Assembly: GCF_900105655.1 (NCBI RefSeq)
Contig: NZ_LT629787.1
Coordinates: 2,170,001 to 2,234,000, forward strand
Origin: Halopseudomonas salegens
GTDB taxonomy: Bacteria > Pseudomonadota > Gammaproteobacteria > Pseudomonadales > Pseudomonadaceae
DNA: 64,000 nucleotides
Direction: 5' to 3'
In this document: piece by piece, positions 37,518 to 48,564 of the stretch
Position numbering within the stretch: position 1 is the stretch's first letter
Layout: each line of letters starts with the position of its first letter
Position numbers and translations under genes: made by a program
The notes under the pieces: model-generated
Told to the model about the DNA's origin: nothing
Databases searched by the model: none
Seen by the model: only the letters and a program-made list of their open reading frames with translations

Positions 37518-38933
37518 CTATACCGCCACATCAAACCCCGCTTCACGCATCTGCGCCAGCTTGTAGCGCAAGGTCCGCGGGCTGATGCCCAGGCGTTCGG
37601 CGGCGTCTTTGCGACTACCGCCTTCGGCGCGCAGCACATCAACAATGATCTGGTACTCGGTTTTTTTCACCCCGCGCTCCAGATCACCCTGACCGCTTGC
37701 TGCAGGTGGCTTGGCCTCGGCAGCCGTCGAATAATTGGCACTGGCGGGAGCCGCCGTCATTGCTTGTCCCGGCTGCAGGTCAAGACACAGGTCCTGGGCA
37801 TGAATCACCCCGCCCTGCTGTAGAATCATCGCACGCTGCACGGCATTATCCAGCTCGCGCACATTGCCGGGCCAGGCATGACTGCGCAGGGCCTCGACGG
37901 CATCAGCGGCAAAGCGCACGCGTGGTTGCTGGAGTTTACGCGCATGCTTGCCCAGCAGACGTTCGGCAATCGGCACAATGTCGCCCGGTCGGGCGCGTAG
38001 TGGCTGCCACTGCAAAGGAAACACACTCAAGCGGTAGTACAGATCCTCACGGAAAGTACCGGCCTGCACCGCTGCCAGCAAATCGCGATTGGTGGTAGCC
38101 AGAATGCGGATATCCAGATTGATCAACTTGCGCCCGCCGACACGTTCCACCTCACGCTCCTGAAGCACACGCAACAACTTGGCCTGCAGGGCCAGCGGCA
38201 TCTCAGAGATTTCGTCCAGCAGCATGGTGCCCCCATTGGCCTGCTCGAACTTGCCCGGCTGGGCGGCAATTGCGCCGGTAAAGGCGCCCTTTTCATGGCC
38301 GAACAGGGTTGCTTCCAGCATATTCTCAGGAATCGCCGCACAGTTGATGGCAATAAACGGCTGCTCTGCGCGCGGAGATGCCTGATGAATATAGCGGGCC
38401 AGCACTTCCTTGCCGGTACCGGACTCGCCGGAAATCAATACGGTAGAATCACTCGCCGCAACCCGTGCAGCCAGTTGCAACAGTTGCTGGCTGGATGGCT
38501 CTTCTGCCACTGGCCCGTCGGTGTCTGCTTGCAGGCGACCGCAGCCATGCTGGGCCACCAGCGTCAGCAACGCATCCGGTTCAAAGGGCTTGACCAGATA
38601 ATCCACCGCTCCGGCGCGCATGGCGTCAACGGCCCGCTGCACCGTGCCGTAAGCCGTCATCAACAGTACCGGCAACTGCGGATACTCGGCACGCAATACC
38701 TGCAGCAGCGCGTGCCCATCCATACCCGGCATGTTGACATCACTGACCACCATGGAGACCGGATGTTGCCTGAGCAGGTGCAAAGCCGCCTCACCCTGTT
38801 CGGCCGCCAGCACCGGGTACCCGGCCAGACTCAATGTATCAGCCAGTGCTTCGCGCAGGCTGGCATCATCTTCCACCAAGAGAACGGACGGTTGTGCGCC
38901 GGTCTGTGGTTCAATCATTTTAGCGGCGTGCAT
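37518..38933 (-). CDS. fleR: FleR, sigma54-dependent response regulator
   Basis: 471 residues. The receiver has the phosphoacceptor Asp65 (MVVSDVNMPG). The AAA+ domain has Walker A GESGTGKE and the sigma54-contacting GAFTGA. The C-terminal Fis-type helix-turn-helix is GGSRKDAAERLGISPRTLRYKL. With FleS it activates class III flagellar genes (hook and basal body). ATG 38933 directly follows the fleS stop and has GGGAGG 8 bp upstream. It is the second gene of the fleSR operon. Confidence 0.96.
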   Translation of the reverse strand: MHAAKMIEPQTGAQPSVLLVEDDASLREALADTLSLAGYPVLAAEQGEAALHLLRQHPVSMVVSDVNMPGMDGHALLQVLRAEYPQLPVLLMTAYGTVQRAVDAMRAGAVDYLVKPFEPDALLTLVAQHGCGRLQADTDGPVAEEPSSQQLLQLAARVAASDSTVLISGESGTGKEVLARYIHQASPRAEQPFIAINCAAIPENMLEATLFGHEKGAFTGAIAAQPGKFEQANGGTMLLDEISEMPLALQAKLLRVLQEREVERVGGRKLINLDIRILATTNRDLLAAVQAGTFREDLYYRLSVFPLQWQPLRARPGDIVPIAERLLGKHARKLQQPRVRFAADAVEALRSHAWPGNVRELDNAVQRAMILQQGGVIHAQDLCLDLQPGQAMTAAPASANYSTAAEAKPPAASGQGDLERGVKKTEYQIIVDVLRAEGGSRKDAAERLGISPRTLRYKLAQMREAGFDVAV

Positions 38934-40154
38934 TCAACTTGCCTCCCGTTGTTGCCCGGTGTGTTGCAGTGGCAACAACAATTCCACACAGGTACCACGA
39001 CCCGGCTTGCTGCGCAGGAAGAAACTGCCCCCGTGGGCGCGGGTAACGGATTTGACCACCGCCAGACCCAGACCGGTCCCATTGGCTCGATGGCTTTGAA
39101 AAGGCTCACCCAATCCCTGCAGCTGTTCATTGCTCAGCCCGGGGCCGGTATCCACTACGGTAAGGCTCAACTGACCTTCCAGCTCACGCAGAGCGACCTT
39201 CAGGTGTGCACCCGGGCCAACGGCTTGCATGGCATTGTCCAGCAGGTTCTGAATCGCCCCGAGCAGTGTGGCCTGATTACAGCGCAGCACCGATCCGGCT
39301 GGACACAAGTCCACCCAGCGACAGCTGGCTGAGGCCTGATCCAGCACGGGTTCAGCCTGCTGCTGCAAGGCCGCCAGCAAGTCAGCTGGAGTCAGCTGAT
39401 CCGGGAGAGGCAAATCCCCGCGGGCGAACAACAGCATGTCCCGCACCTGGTGCTCAATACTCTGCAAGCGGCCTTTCAGGCGATCGGCAAAACGTTGACG
39501 ATGGGCTATAGCCAGACCCGGATCAGTCAGATGGCTCGCGTAAAGCAACGCCGTCGACAGCGGCGTGCGAATCTGATGTGCCAGTGAGGCCACCATACGA
39601 CCAAGGGCAGAGAGCCTTTCATGCCGCGCCAACTCTGCCTGCAGTTCACGGGTTTCGGTCAGATCGGTGAGCAGGATCAGTTGCCCCGGCTCACCACGCA
39701 GGGAACGTGTGGCGAGAGAAACCCGGCGTCCACTGCGCAGGGAAACTTCATGGTAGTCATCATCGCGAGGGGCAAAGCGCTCATTGATAATATCGCGCCA
39801 CAACTGCCCTTCCAGAGGTTCGCCGAGTAATTCACAGGCTGCCGGATTGGCTTCATGCACGCGGCCCTGGCCATCCAGCACCACGACACCACCTGGCAAC
39901 AGATCAAGCAAATTCTGCAGGCGTGCCGCCAGTCGACCATTCTCGGCTGCTTCTTCGGCACGTTGCGCGTGCGCTTCGGCCAATTGTGCGCGCAGGGTGC
40001 CCAATTGCCGTTCGAGCAAGGCCTCGGAAGCTCCCAGACGCTCGGTAACCCGGCCCAGCAATGCCTGGGCACGTTCCAGCTCGAGCTGCTCGGCTGGCAG
40101 ATCATCAGCGGGTAAATGGGGCTGTTGGGACAAACGGCGCTGCTTGGCGGCCAT
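38934..40154 (-). CDS. fleS: FleS, flagellar sensor histidine kinase
   Basis: 406 residues. A soluble coiled-coil N-terminus (about 20-90), a PAS domain (LLDLLPGGVVVLDGQGRVHEANPA), HisKA with the phosphoacceptor in SLAHQIRTPLSTAL, and HATPase with NLLDNAMQ, VDTGPGL and GTGLGLAVV. No membrane segment is visible, as expected for FleS. ATG 40154 was chosen because AGAGGT lies 5 bp upstream and the family length is about 400 residues; ATG 40211 lies upstream of the sigma54 -12 element and cannot be used from that promoter. Confidence 0.95.
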   Translation of the reverse strand: MAAKQRRLSQQPHLPADDLPAEQLELERAQALLGRVTERLGASEALLERQLGTLRAQLAEAHAQRAEEAAENGRLAARLQNLLDLLPGGVVVLDGQGRVHEANPAACELLGEPLEGQLWRDIINERFAPRDDDYHEVSLRSGRRVSLATRSLRGEPGQLILLTDLTETRELQAELARHERLSALGRMVASLAHQIRTPLSTALLYASHLTDPGLAIAHRQRFADRLKGRLQSIEHQVRDMLLFARGDLPLPDQLTPADLLAALQQQAEPVLDQASASCRWVDLCPAGSVLRCNQATLLGAIQNLLDNAMQAVGPGAHLKVALRELEGQLSLTVVDTGPGLSNEQLQGLGEPFQSHRANGTGLGLAVVKSVTRAHGGSFFLRSKPGRGTCVELLLPLQHTGQQREAS

Positions 40155-40195
40155 GTCAAACCTCTGATCAAAATAAATGGCTTTACGGTGATAAA

Positions 40196-40210
40196 GCAAG
40201 GCTTGTGCCA
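40196..40210 (-). promoter_or_regulatory. Sigma54 (RpoN) promoter of fleSR
   Basis: TGGCACAAGCCTTGC on the minus strand, with GG and GC 10 bp apart. It lies about 42 bp upstream of the fleS start. In Pseudomonas fleSR is a class II operon activated by FleQ. Confidence 0.85.
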
Positions 40211-40398
40211 CCCATTCTGATTTCTTTTAAATCAATGACTTGAAAGATTAAAAACATGACTGCGTCAGAAAACAGACGGCAACCGACCGGCTGCCGCGTC
40301 ATTTTTTACCCGCCATAAATTTTACAGTCGCGGCGAACCACAGCAGCGGTATAAGATCATCACCCCAAGCAGTACGCTGTGGTCGTTTTGAGGTCGAC

Positions 40399-41970
40399 AT
40401 GAACAACTTGGACAACGCGCTGGACGTCGCTACGCACCTGTCACGACTGACGCGGGCTTTGAGCAGCGAGCACGATGCTCAGCGACTGCTGGATCAGGTG
40501 GTTGAATCCGCCATGGATCTGCTGAACAGCGATGGCGGCACCCTGTACATTCAGCAGCACAACCACCTTCACTTTCATGTTCTGCGTAACCGCAGCCTTG
40601 GCCTGGACGACAGCTCGGTCAAATTGGCGCCAATACCTCTGGATGATCTGGAAGGGAGCGCTTCACGCCTGGTCGTCGTGCGGGCCTTCAAGGACCGCGA
40701 AACCATCGTTATTGACGATGCTTACCAGGATCACCGCTTTGACCTGACTGGCACCCGCCAGATTGATCGGCAACTGAATTACCGCTCGCGTTCATTTATC
40801 TGCGTACCGCTGAAAGACAATGAAGACCAGGTTATTGGCGTATTGCAGTTGATCAATGCACTGGATGCCGATGGGCAGGTGGTCGCCTTTCGCGCTGAAC
40901 AACGCTATCTGCTCGAGGCCCTTGGCGCCATTGCCGCCACTATTCTCACTCAGCGCGAACTGATCAACGCGCAAAAGACCCTGTTCGAGTCCTTTATCAA
41001 GCTGATCGCCGAGGCCATTGACTACAAATCCCCCGTTACCGGGCGCCATTGCCAGAAGGTTCCGGAAATTGCCATGTTGCTGGCCGACGCGGTATGCGAT
41101 TCCCGTGAGGGAGCCTATGCCGATGTGGCATTCAACGAGCAGCAGTTGTATGAACTGAAAATCGCCGCCTGGTTGCATGACTGCGGCAAGATCACCACGC
41201 CTGAGGCCATTATCGACAAGGGACGCAAGCTGGAGCAGCAGTTTGACCGTATCGAGCTGGTTGCCAGCCGTGTGCGCGAATACCAGTCCGCCCTCTTGCT
41301 GGCTGACCTGCGCCAGCATGGCACTGCCAGCCCGACAGCATCCTGCAAGGCTGCAATGACGCAAGCGGATGCTGATCTGGGTTTCATGCGCCAGATCAAT
41401 CTGGGCGGGGAACAGCTGGATACTGCCGATCTGCAACGCCTGGAAAAACTGGCCGAGATCAAGTGGTGCGGGCCAGATGGTCGGCAGCGCACACTGTTGA
41501 GCGAAGACGAACTGGCCAACCTGTCGATCAGGCGTGGCACTCTGTTGCCGGAAGAGCTGGCGATCATGCGTGATCACATCGTGGTCACCAACCGCATGCT
41601 GCATTCACTCCCCTACCCGCGCAATCTGCAGCAGGTACCGGAAATTGCCGGCAATCATCATGAACACCTGGATGGCAGTGGCTATCCGCGCAAATTGAGC
41701 GCCGAACAGCTTTGCGTGCGCGCCCGTATCATGGCGATTGCGGATATCTTTGAAGCCTTGACCGCCCCGGACCGGCCCTACAAACAAGGCATGCCGCTCT
41801 CTCAGGCACTGAGCATCATTGGTCGCCATGCCGCTGCCGGGCGACTGGATGCGGAGCTGTTTACCATTTTTGTGCGCAGTGGTGCGTATCTGCAGTATGC
41901 CCGCCGCTTCATGTCGGCCGAGCAGATCGACCAACCCGATCTGGATAACCTGCCCGGTTTGCTGCGCTGA
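40399..41970 (+). CDS. GAF-HD-GYP cyclic-di-GMP phosphodiesterase
   Basis: 523 residues. An N-terminal GAF domain (about 20-190; LLNSDGGTLYI, SFICVPLKDNEDQVIGVLQLIN) is followed by an HD-GYP domain. The HD pair is His260-Asp261 (WLHDCGK), with GRHCQKV before it and HHEHLDGSGYP at 420-430. All metal-binding residues of an active HD-GYP seem present. About 100 extra residues lie between IIDKGRKLEQ and the helix LLPEELAIMRDH, which is unusual. The expected activity is hydrolysis of c-di-GMP. GAGGT precedes ATG 40399. It sits between fleS and fleQ on the opposite strand, in a place I do not recall from other pseudomonads. Confidence 0.9.
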   Translation: MNNLDNALDVATHLSRLTRALSSEHDAQRLLDQVVESAMDLLNSDGGTLYIQQHNHLHFHVLRNRSLGLDDSSVKLAPIPLDDLEGSASRLVVVRAFKDRETIVIDDAYQDHRFDLTGTRQIDRQLNYRSRSFICVPLKDNEDQVIGVLQLINALDADGQVVAFRAEQRYLLEALGAIAATILTQRELINAQKTLFESFIKLIAEAIDYKSPVTGRHCQKVPEIAMLLADAVCDSREGAYADVAFNEQQLYELKIAAWLHDCGKITTPEAIIDKGRKLEQQFDRIELVASRVREYQSALLLADLRQHGTASPTASCKAAMTQADADLGFMRQINLGGEQLDTADLQRLEKLAEIKWCGPDGRQRTLLSEDELANLSIRRGTLLPEELAIMRDHIVVTNRMLHSLPYPRNLQQVPEIAGNHHEHLDGSGYPRKLSAEQLCVRARIMAIADIFEALTAPDRPYKQGMPLSQALSIIGRHAAAGRLDAELFTIFVRSGAYLQYARRFMSAEQIDQPDLDNLPGLLR

Positions 41971-41988
41971 ACCGACAGGGCAACAAAA

Positions 41989-43440
<1,452 letters not shown>

Positions 43441-43480
43441 AGGGGGACTGTTGGTCCTTGATCACGTGGGTGGCACCGTT

Positions 43481-43504
43481 TGCGTAATTGCGTAATTGCG
43501 TAAT
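43481..43504. repeat. Three perfect tandem copies of TGCGTAAT in the fleQ leader
   Basis: The 8-bp unit TGCGTAAT is repeated three times without a mismatch. It lies between the predicted fleQ transcription start and the fleQ start codon, so it would be in the 5' untranslated RNA. Confidence 0.85.
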
Positions 43505-43537
43505 AGCGCAGCGCCATGATGTCTTGTTAGTAGCCCA

Positions 43538-43566
43538 ACAATAGGCAGATTTGTCGTTCGAGTCAA
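43538..43566 (-). promoter_or_regulatory. Sigma70-type promoter of fleQ
   Basis: Minus strand: TTGACT (43566-43561), a 17-bp spacer and TATTGT (43543-43538). The predicted start would be near 43531, giving a leader of about 90 bases. fleQ is sigma70-dependent in P. aeruginosa. Confidence 0.65.
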
Positions 43567-43697
43567 ATACTTGGCGCAATAAAATGTAAATAGTCGCGGC
43601 AAATCCAGCGCCACCCTGCGCACATACACTATGGACCGCCACAAGCTGCGGCATCGCGGTGACAGTGCGACTGGGCCAGAAAAATATAAGCCCACAA

Positions 43698-43724
43698 AAA
43701 AGGCAGACCCGAAGTCTGCCTTTT
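43698..43724 (-). terminator. Rho-independent terminator downstream of fliT
   Basis: An 11-bp perfect stem AAAAGGCAGAC / GTCTGCCTTTT with a 5-base loop. On the minus strand the stem is followed by a run of six T. It separates the fliS-fliT transcript from fleQ. Confidence 0.88.
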
Positions 43725-43740
43725 GCAACCACAATTCAGC

Positions 43741-44037
43741 TTATTCGAACAACTGATACACCTTGGCGCCCTGCTGGCTGCGTTGCAGGCCCTGCATTTC
43801 TTCCGCCAGTTTGCCCTGAACCGCCTGACACAAGGCAATGACTTCGCGGTAGGTTTCCAGCAGGCTATCCAGCGCGTCGGCCAAGGCCTGATCATCGCGT
43901 TTTGGCTGGCTGACAGCTTCGGCTACCAGATCGCGTGTGAGCATATCCAGCTCGGCCACCTGCTCCCAGTCACCAGCCTGTACAGCACTGATCAGCGCTT
44001 TATGGGTATCTTCCAACTGTTTAACGGCCACAGCCAT
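43741..44037 (-). CDS. fliT: FliT-like flagellar export chaperone
   Basis: 98 residues, all helical (AVKQLEDTHKALISAVQAGDWEQVAEL, ALADALDSLLETYREVIALCQ). Size and position (after fliS, before fleQ) match the FliT/FleP-type protein of pseudomonads. FliT chaperones the cap protein FliD and in enterics also inhibits FlhDC. Sequence similarity within this family is low, so the name rests partly on position. It starts 11 bp after fliS and is closed by a strong terminator. Confidence 0.75.
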   Translation of the reverse strand: MAVAVKQLEDTHKALISAVQAGDWEQVAELDMLTRDLVAEAVSQPKRDDQALADALDSLLETYREVIALCQAVQGKLAEEMQGLQRSQQGAKVYQLFE

Positions 44038-44048
44038 GACAGCTCTCC

Positions 44049-44432
44049 TCAGGACTGGCGAATACCATCCCAGCCTTCTTTGACTTCACGCAGCAAGTTT
44101 GCCACTTCATCCAGCAATGCCGGGTCATTGTTCATATTGGCCTGCGACAAACGCTGCTGCATAAACTGATACAGCTCATTCAGACTGGCCGCCACTTCAC
44201 CGCCCTGCTTCAGGTCCAGCGCGTCTTGCAAACCACCGACAATCGCCACTGCCTTGCCAATCAACTCGCCCTTCAGCGGGGTATTGCCATATTGCATTGC
44301 ACCTTTGGCCTGCGCAATACGCTGCAAACCGCCTTCCATCAACATCTGGATCAACCGATGCGGATCTGCCTCACTGACCTGGGCGTTCACGTTTACGGTC
44401 TGGTACTGCTTCATTGCGGTGTAGGCATTCAT
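44049..44432 (-). CDS. fliS: FliS, flagellin export chaperone (second copy)
   Basis: 127 residues with the FliS pattern MNAYTAMKQYQTVNV, DPHRLIQMLMEGGLQRIAQAKGAM, GGEVAASLNELYQFMQQRL. FliS holds unpolymerised flagellin for export. ATG 44432 is preferred over 44462: it gives the family-like N-terminus, and a sigma28 promoter at 44470-44495 would start transcription almost exactly at 44462. It is the second of two fliS genes. The other (44612-44986) is well diverged and ends about 180 bp upstream. Confidence 0.92.
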   Translation of the reverse strand: MNAYTAMKQYQTVNVNAQVSEADPHRLIQMLMEGGLQRIAQAKGAMQYGNTPLKGELIGKAVAIVGGLQDALDLKQGGEVAASLNELYQFMQQRLSQANMNNDPALLDEVANLLREVKEGWDGIRQS

Positions 44433-44469
44433 AACGACCAATTCCTGCGCTGTGTGATACATGCTTACT

Positions 44470-44495
44470 GTATCGGCTGCGCCGGGAGAACTTTA
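44470..44495 (-). promoter_or_regulatory. Sigma28 (FliA)-type promoter upstream of the second fliS
   Basis: Minus strand TAAAGTTC, 10 bp, GCCGATAC. It differs from the consensus TAAAGTTT-N11-GCCGATAA by one base in each element and one base of spacing. It would give fliS-fliT late expression independent of fliD. Confidence 0.65.
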
Positions 44496-44611
44496 GCCGA
44501 AAACACAAAAAATCATCCGCTGTGACTACACAACCTCACCACGAAAACCACTACATGCAACCGTCTCTACGCAGGCCACTGGCAGTTCGGCTCACTGCAC
44601 CAGAAAGGTAC

Positions 44612-44986
44612 TCAGGAAACTTCGGGCTCAATCCCGTCCCAGCCCTCTTTGATTTCCATCAACAGGGCCTCCACCTCATCCAGCGAGCGCGGGGTGTCAT
44701 CCAGCGCGACCCCCGCCAGCTTGCGGGTCATATAGTCATACAAGGCATCCAGGTTCTGCGCGATATCGCCGCCCAGTTCCCTATCCAACGAGCCTTGCAG
44801 GGCGCCAATAATACTGACAGTACTGCTGACGGCAACACCCCGGCGCTCAGGATTACCCATCTGCTGCGCATGTCGAGCCAGACGCACGCGCTCAATGGCA
44901 CCGGCCAACAACAACTGTACGGCGCGGTACTGGGATACTTCCTGGGAAATATTGACCTTTTTATAGGTATCGATCGGATTGCTCAT
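44612..44986 (-). CDS. fliS: FliS family flagellin chaperone (first copy, coupled to fliD)
   Basis: 124 residues. [29 protein letters not shown] and [19 protein letters not shown] follow the FliS pattern. The ending [11 protein letters not shown] parallels EVKEGWDGI of the second copy, which shows common origin. The start codon shares one base with the fliD stop (TGATG). Two FliS paralogues could serve different partners or flagellin forms, but that cannot be decided from sequence. Confidence 0.88.
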   Translation of the reverse strand: MSNPIDTYKKVNISQEVSQYRAVQLLLAGAIERVRLARHAQQMGNPERRGVAVSSTVSIIGALQGSLDRELGGDIAQNLDALYDYMTRKLAGVALDDTPRSLDEVEALLMEIKEGWDGIEPEVS

Positions 44987-46461
44987 CAGCGACGGTTATC
45001 CTGTCTGACCACACCGGGTAGGTTGGACAATTGGTTGGTAAGGTAATCACTGGTCTGGTTCAACTGGGCGACCAACGAATCCATGGCGTTGAATTGCGAC
45101 AACAGGCGGGCTTCCAGTTGACCAATGCGGCGAGTCAGGCTTTCGCGCTGATCATCCACACCAGTCAGCGTATTCTGCAAGGCTGTGGTGCGGCTTTCCA
45201 GCACGCCACCGCGCTGGGTATAGGGCTCGGCAACTGTATTCAACTGCTTCAACAGTCCATCATCACCCGTCAGGAGACCCGCTACCTGATCAAAATTATT
45301 ATCCAGCGCGTCATTCATCCGCGTCTGGTTGATTTCCAGAGTTCCGTCACGTTTGGTGGCAATCCCGAGATCAGCCAGCATGCGCAAATCACCATCACCA
45401 ACCACGCTCCCCATAGCGTTGCGCATGGAAGTGCTGAAGGACCGCACCGAGGCGTCGCCAACCAGGGGGGCTGCAAGGGGCTCGCCGTCATCCCCGCCTA
45501 CCCGGGTCACGCTGGTCAGCTCGCTCATGGTGCCGCTTAACGCGTTGTAAGCCTCAACAAACTTTTCCAGAGCCGATCGCACACCCGCGCGGTCTTCACT
45601 CACGCCCAAACTCATGGTGCTGGCATTGGTCTGGTCTTCAGCTGACTGGGCGGCTTTAAGGGTAATGCTGACCCCTTCAATGGCCTCATCAATGGTATTA
45701 CTGGCGCTGCTGACGGTAATACCGTCAATGGCGATATTGGCATCCCGCGCATAACTGATCACTCGGGGCGCGCGTGGATCATTGGGGTCCTGGGGAGGGG
45801 CGACAAAATCCGTGGTGGCGGGTGGAGTAAAAGCCAGCACGTTCAAATCACCGGTATCGCCAGCATCGGTGCTGGCAGTGACAGTGATGTCATTGCCGGT
45901 ACCGGCCTGATTGGAGCTTAATACCAGACGTGAACCGCCGGCGCCACCGGGATCGGTAACGATAGTCGCACTGATGCCAATCTCGCTACCCTGAGTATTG
46001 ATTGCGTCACGAATGGCCGTCAGGCTGTCGTTACCTGCAGTCACGTCAATATCCAGTGTCTGGCTGCCAACGCCGATAGACAGCGTCCCGGTACCCACCG
46101 GATCACTGGCATTATCCTGGCCGGCAAGCGCTACACGACTGGTTTGGGCCAGATTGAATACCTGAATATTGTAGTTACCGGAGGCAGCTGTCTTATCCGC
46201 CGTGGCGGTGAAGCTGCTGGTATCGCTGGACCGGGCACTGCGCTTGGTGAACAAGGCAGGGTCGTTCAACTCATTGAGTGCGGTCTGAAAGGTAGAAATT
46301 GCATTACGGAAACTGCCCAGCGCGGAAATACTGGTCGTCGTCTTTTTTTCCAGCCGGTCAAGCTGTGCCTTTTTGGGTGCCCGCTCAGCCTCAACCAGTG
46401 ACTTGACGATGTTGTTCACGTCAAGACCGGAACCGATTCCACCAACGCCACCGATTGCCAT
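44986..46461 (-). CDS. fliD: FliD, flagellar filament cap (HAP2)
   Basis: 491 residues. The N-terminus [22 protein letters not shown] is the FliD signature and the C-terminus is helical ([47 protein letters not shown]). The middle region is beta-rich and variable. FliD caps the filament and inserts flagellin subunits; in Pseudomonas it also binds mucin. A sigma54 promoter lies about 65 bp upstream, and a small GACCGT-N6-ACGGTC hairpin lies just before the start. fliS follows with one base shared. Confidence 0.95.
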   Translation of the reverse strand: MAIGGVGGIGSGLDVNNIVKSLVEAERAPKKAQLDRLEKKTTTSISALGSFRNAISTFQTALNELNDPALFTKRSARSSDTSSFTATADKTAASGNYNIQVFNLAQTSRVALAGQDNASDPVGTGTLSIGVGSQTLDIDVTAGNDSLTAIRDAINTQGSEIGISATIVTDPGGAGGSRLVLSSNQAGTGNDITVTASTDAGDTGDLNVLAFTPPATTDFVAPPQDPNDPRAPRVISYARDANIAIDGITVSSASNTIDEAIEGVSITLKAAQSAEDQTNASTMSLGVSEDRAGVRSALEKFVEAYNALSGTMSELTSVTRVGGDDGEPLAAPLVGDASVRSFSTSMRNAMGSVVGDGDLRMLADLGIATKRDGTLEINQTRMNDALDNNFDQVAGLLTGDDGLLKQLNTVAEPYTQRGGVLESRTTALQNTLTGVDDQRESLTRRIGQLEARLLSQFNAMDSLVAQLNQTSDYLTNQLSNLPGVVRQDNRR

Positions 46462-46525
46462 ATGCCTACCCTCATGACCGTTTATTGACGGTCGTGTACC
46501 GAATGAATGTGTCCGGTTACATCAG

Positions 46526-46540
46526 GCAAGTTACGTGCCA
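46526..46540 (-). promoter_or_regulatory. Sigma54 (RpoN) promoter of fliD
   Basis: TGGCACGTAACTTGC on the minus strand, an exact match to TGGCACG-N4-TTGC, located between flaG and fliD. Confidence 0.9.
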
Positions 46541-46567
46541 GCAAACCGGCTGACAGAAGGGCTGAAC

Positions 46568-46978
46568 TCAGGCTTCTGCCTCGAATAACAAACTGCGAAT
46601 TTCCGACAGGCTCTCGGCCAGGCGCAATGCCTCTTCCGAAGGGATCTGACGGATGACATCACCACTGCCGGCTTCCGTGACATTGATCACTACCTGGCCA
46701 CTGGTGTCGTCGAGTTGAAAGTTGATATCCCGCCGTACCGATTGCACAAAATCCTGCATATCGGATACCACGGTCTGTAATTCCTCCGGCTCCATCCGTT
46801 CAGCTGGCTGAACCTGCTCCACCGCTTCGCGGGTTTGTGCTGCTACAGGCTGGGTCGCCGCTGGTGCCGTGACCTGGGTTGACTTGGCAAGGGCCTGCTG
46901 GCCGCTGCCTGCCTCGACTGATACCCCGTTACTGGCGGAGCGGTTCAGTTCGAAAGGTTTGAGTACGCCAATATCCAT
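46568..46978 (-). CDS. flaG: FlaG, flagellar protein
   Basis: 136 residues. The N-terminal half is low-complexity (Ala/Gln/Val-rich). The C-terminal half (MQDFVQSVRRDINFQLDDTSGQVVINVTEAGSGDVIRQIPSEEALRLAESL) is the FlaG domain. FlaG influences filament length in Pseudomonas and Campylobacter. GAGGTAAG precedes ATG 46978. It lies downstream of fliC behind a hairpin, so its expression probably depends on read-through from the fliC promoter. Confidence 0.93.
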   Translation of the reverse strand: MDIGVLKPFELNRSASNGVSVEAGSGQQALAKSTQVTAPAATQPVAAQTREAVEQVQPAERMEPEELQTVVSDMQDFVQSVRRDINFQLDDTSGQVVINVTEAGSGDVIRQIPSEEALRLAESLSEIRSLLFEAEA

Positions 46979-47001
46979 GGTACTTACCTCAGATAGGATA
47001 A

Positions 47002-47029
47002 TGCGGGGAAAGGTTGCCCCTTCCCCGCA
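47002..47029 (-). terminator. Hairpin between fliC and flaG
   Basis: TGCGGGGAA and TTCCCCGCA pair perfectly around a 10-base loop whose ends can also pair. The following sequence (TTATCC) is only moderately T-rich, so this is probably a partial terminator that lowers flaG relative to fliC. Confidence 0.65.
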
Positions 47030-47049
47030 GTGTAACCCCTATTACCAGC

Positions 47050-48564
47050 TTAGCCCAAGAGGCTAAGAACGGCCTGGGGCAACTGGTTGGCCTGAGCCAG
47101 AATCGAAGTACCAGCCTGCTGCAGAATCTGGTTCTTGGTCAGAGCTGCAGTTTCTGCGGCAAAGTCGGTGTCCTGGGTCCGGCTGCGAGCAGCAGACACG
47201 TTTTCCGAAATGCTTTGCAGGTTGCTGATAGTCGATTCAAAGCGGTTCTGCACCGCACCCAACTGGGCGCGCTGGCTATCAATGCTTGAAATCGCCCCGT
47301 CAATCACTGAGATGGCATCCTGGGCTGCGTCAACGGTCAGGATATCCAGCGATTCAACATTGACGCGCGAACCGATTGCGGCTGCAGTGATTTCGGCAAC
47401 ATCCGCGCTACCGTCATCAGTCAGGCTGAATGAACCAGTCGAATCAAAAGTCAGCGTGCCGACGGCCTGGGCCGCTACGTTGGTGCCATCCAGAGTTACG
47501 GCAGTGTCGAAAGTACCATCCGACAATTGCACCTGAATAGCCAGAGTTTCAACGTTGGTGCTACCGTTTGCATCTTCATTGAAGTTGTCGATTTCAATGC
47601 TGTCGCCGTTGCGCGCACTGACCACCAACTCCTTGTCATTATTGATGGATGCCGACAAGCCGTTGGAGCCAGAGTCTTCGTTGATGGCATCACGCAGAGC
47701 TTCCAGATCCTGGGTTGCGTCACCGGAGCCAGCAATCTGAATGGTGGTTTTTTGACCACCGGCAGTACCAATGTCGAAGCTGACGGCTTCACCAGATGCG
47801 AGACCCAGGTCAGTACCGAAAGAAATGGCGCTTTTTGCACTCGCAGTCACACCGGTATCGCTGGAAATCTGGTTGACCTTGCTGGCAACATCACTGGCAG
47901 AGTCAGTTGCAACGACATCGATAGTACCTGAACCAACAGAGCCATTCACGGTAACGACACCCGCGGAGAAGGCGTTTGCACCTTGCGCGGTGGCGAGATC
48001 TGCAGCTACAGCAGCAGTCCCGGTAACGCTACCGTCATCACGCGAACGGAAGGAACCCAGTGTTTCGGTAGAGGCATCGGTCAATGTCACACCGATTGTT
48101 TCGTTAGCCTGTGAACCAACCTGGAAGGTGGTTGAACCAAAGCTGCCGTCGAGCAGTTTGCGGCCACCAAAGGCAGTGGTATCAGAAATACGGGTCAGCT
48201 CTTCTTTCAGCTGGTTGACTTCCTGATTCAATGATTTGCGCTCAATCGCAGAGTTTGAACCGTTGGCCGATTGCAGGGCCAGGTCACGCATACGCTGCAG
48301 AATGTTGGTGGACTCTTGCAGAGCACCTTCAGCGGTCTGGGAGATGGAGATACCATCGTTGGCGTTACGTACCGCAACACCCAGACCATTGATCTGACTG
48401 GTCAGACGGTTGGAAATCTGCAAACCGGCGGCATCGTCTTTGGCGCTATTGATACGCGAACCGGATGACAGACGCTCCAGAGAGGTTTGCAGCGCATTGG
48501 AGCTACGACCAAGGTTGTTCTGTGCGTTGAGAGATGCAACGTTAGTATTTACTGTAAGGGACAT
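47050..48564 (-). CDS. fliC: FliC, flagellin
   Basis: 504 residues. The N-terminal D0/D1 region ([44 protein letters not shown]) and the C-terminal region ([26 protein letters not shown]) are conserved. The centre (about 170-400) is the variable, surface-exposed Thr/Ser/Asp-rich part. It polymerises into the filament. ATG 48564 has GGAGG 7 bp upstream; the frame open to 48606 is leader. A consensus sigma28 promoter lies about 100 bp upstream. The long leader may carry regulation. Confidence 0.97.
   Translation of the reverse strand: MSLTVNTNVASLNAQNNLGRSSNALQTSLERLSSGSRINSAKDDAAGLQISNRLTSQINGLGVAVRNANDGISISQTAEGALQESTNILQRMRDLALQSANGSNSAIERKSLNQEVNQLKEELTRISDTTAFGGRKLLDGSFGSTTFQVGSQANETIGVTLTDASTETLGSFRSRDDGSVTGTAAVAADLATAQGANAFSAGVVTVNGSVGSGTIDVVATDSASDVASKVNQISSDTGVTASAKSAISFGTDLGLASGEAVSFDIGTAGGQKTTIQIAGSGDATQDLEALRDAINEDSGSNGLSASINNDKELVVSARNGDSIEIDNFNEDANGSTNVETLAIQVQLSDGTFDTAVTLDGTNVAAQAVGTLTFDSTGSFSLTDDGSADVAEITAAAIGSRVNVESLDILTVDAAQDAISVIDGAISSIDSQRAQLGAVQNRFESTISNLQSISENVSAARSRTQDTDFAAETAALTKNQILQQAGTSILAQANQLPQAVLSLLG

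Noticed and set aside
43481-43504. CRISPR-like repeat
   Set aside because: Three contiguous 8-bp units without spacers; far too short for a CRISPR array. No Cas genes in the window.
44433-44462. Longer FliS start at ATG 44462
   Set aside because: The predicted sigma28 transcription start coincides with that codon, and FliS homologues begin at the later Met.
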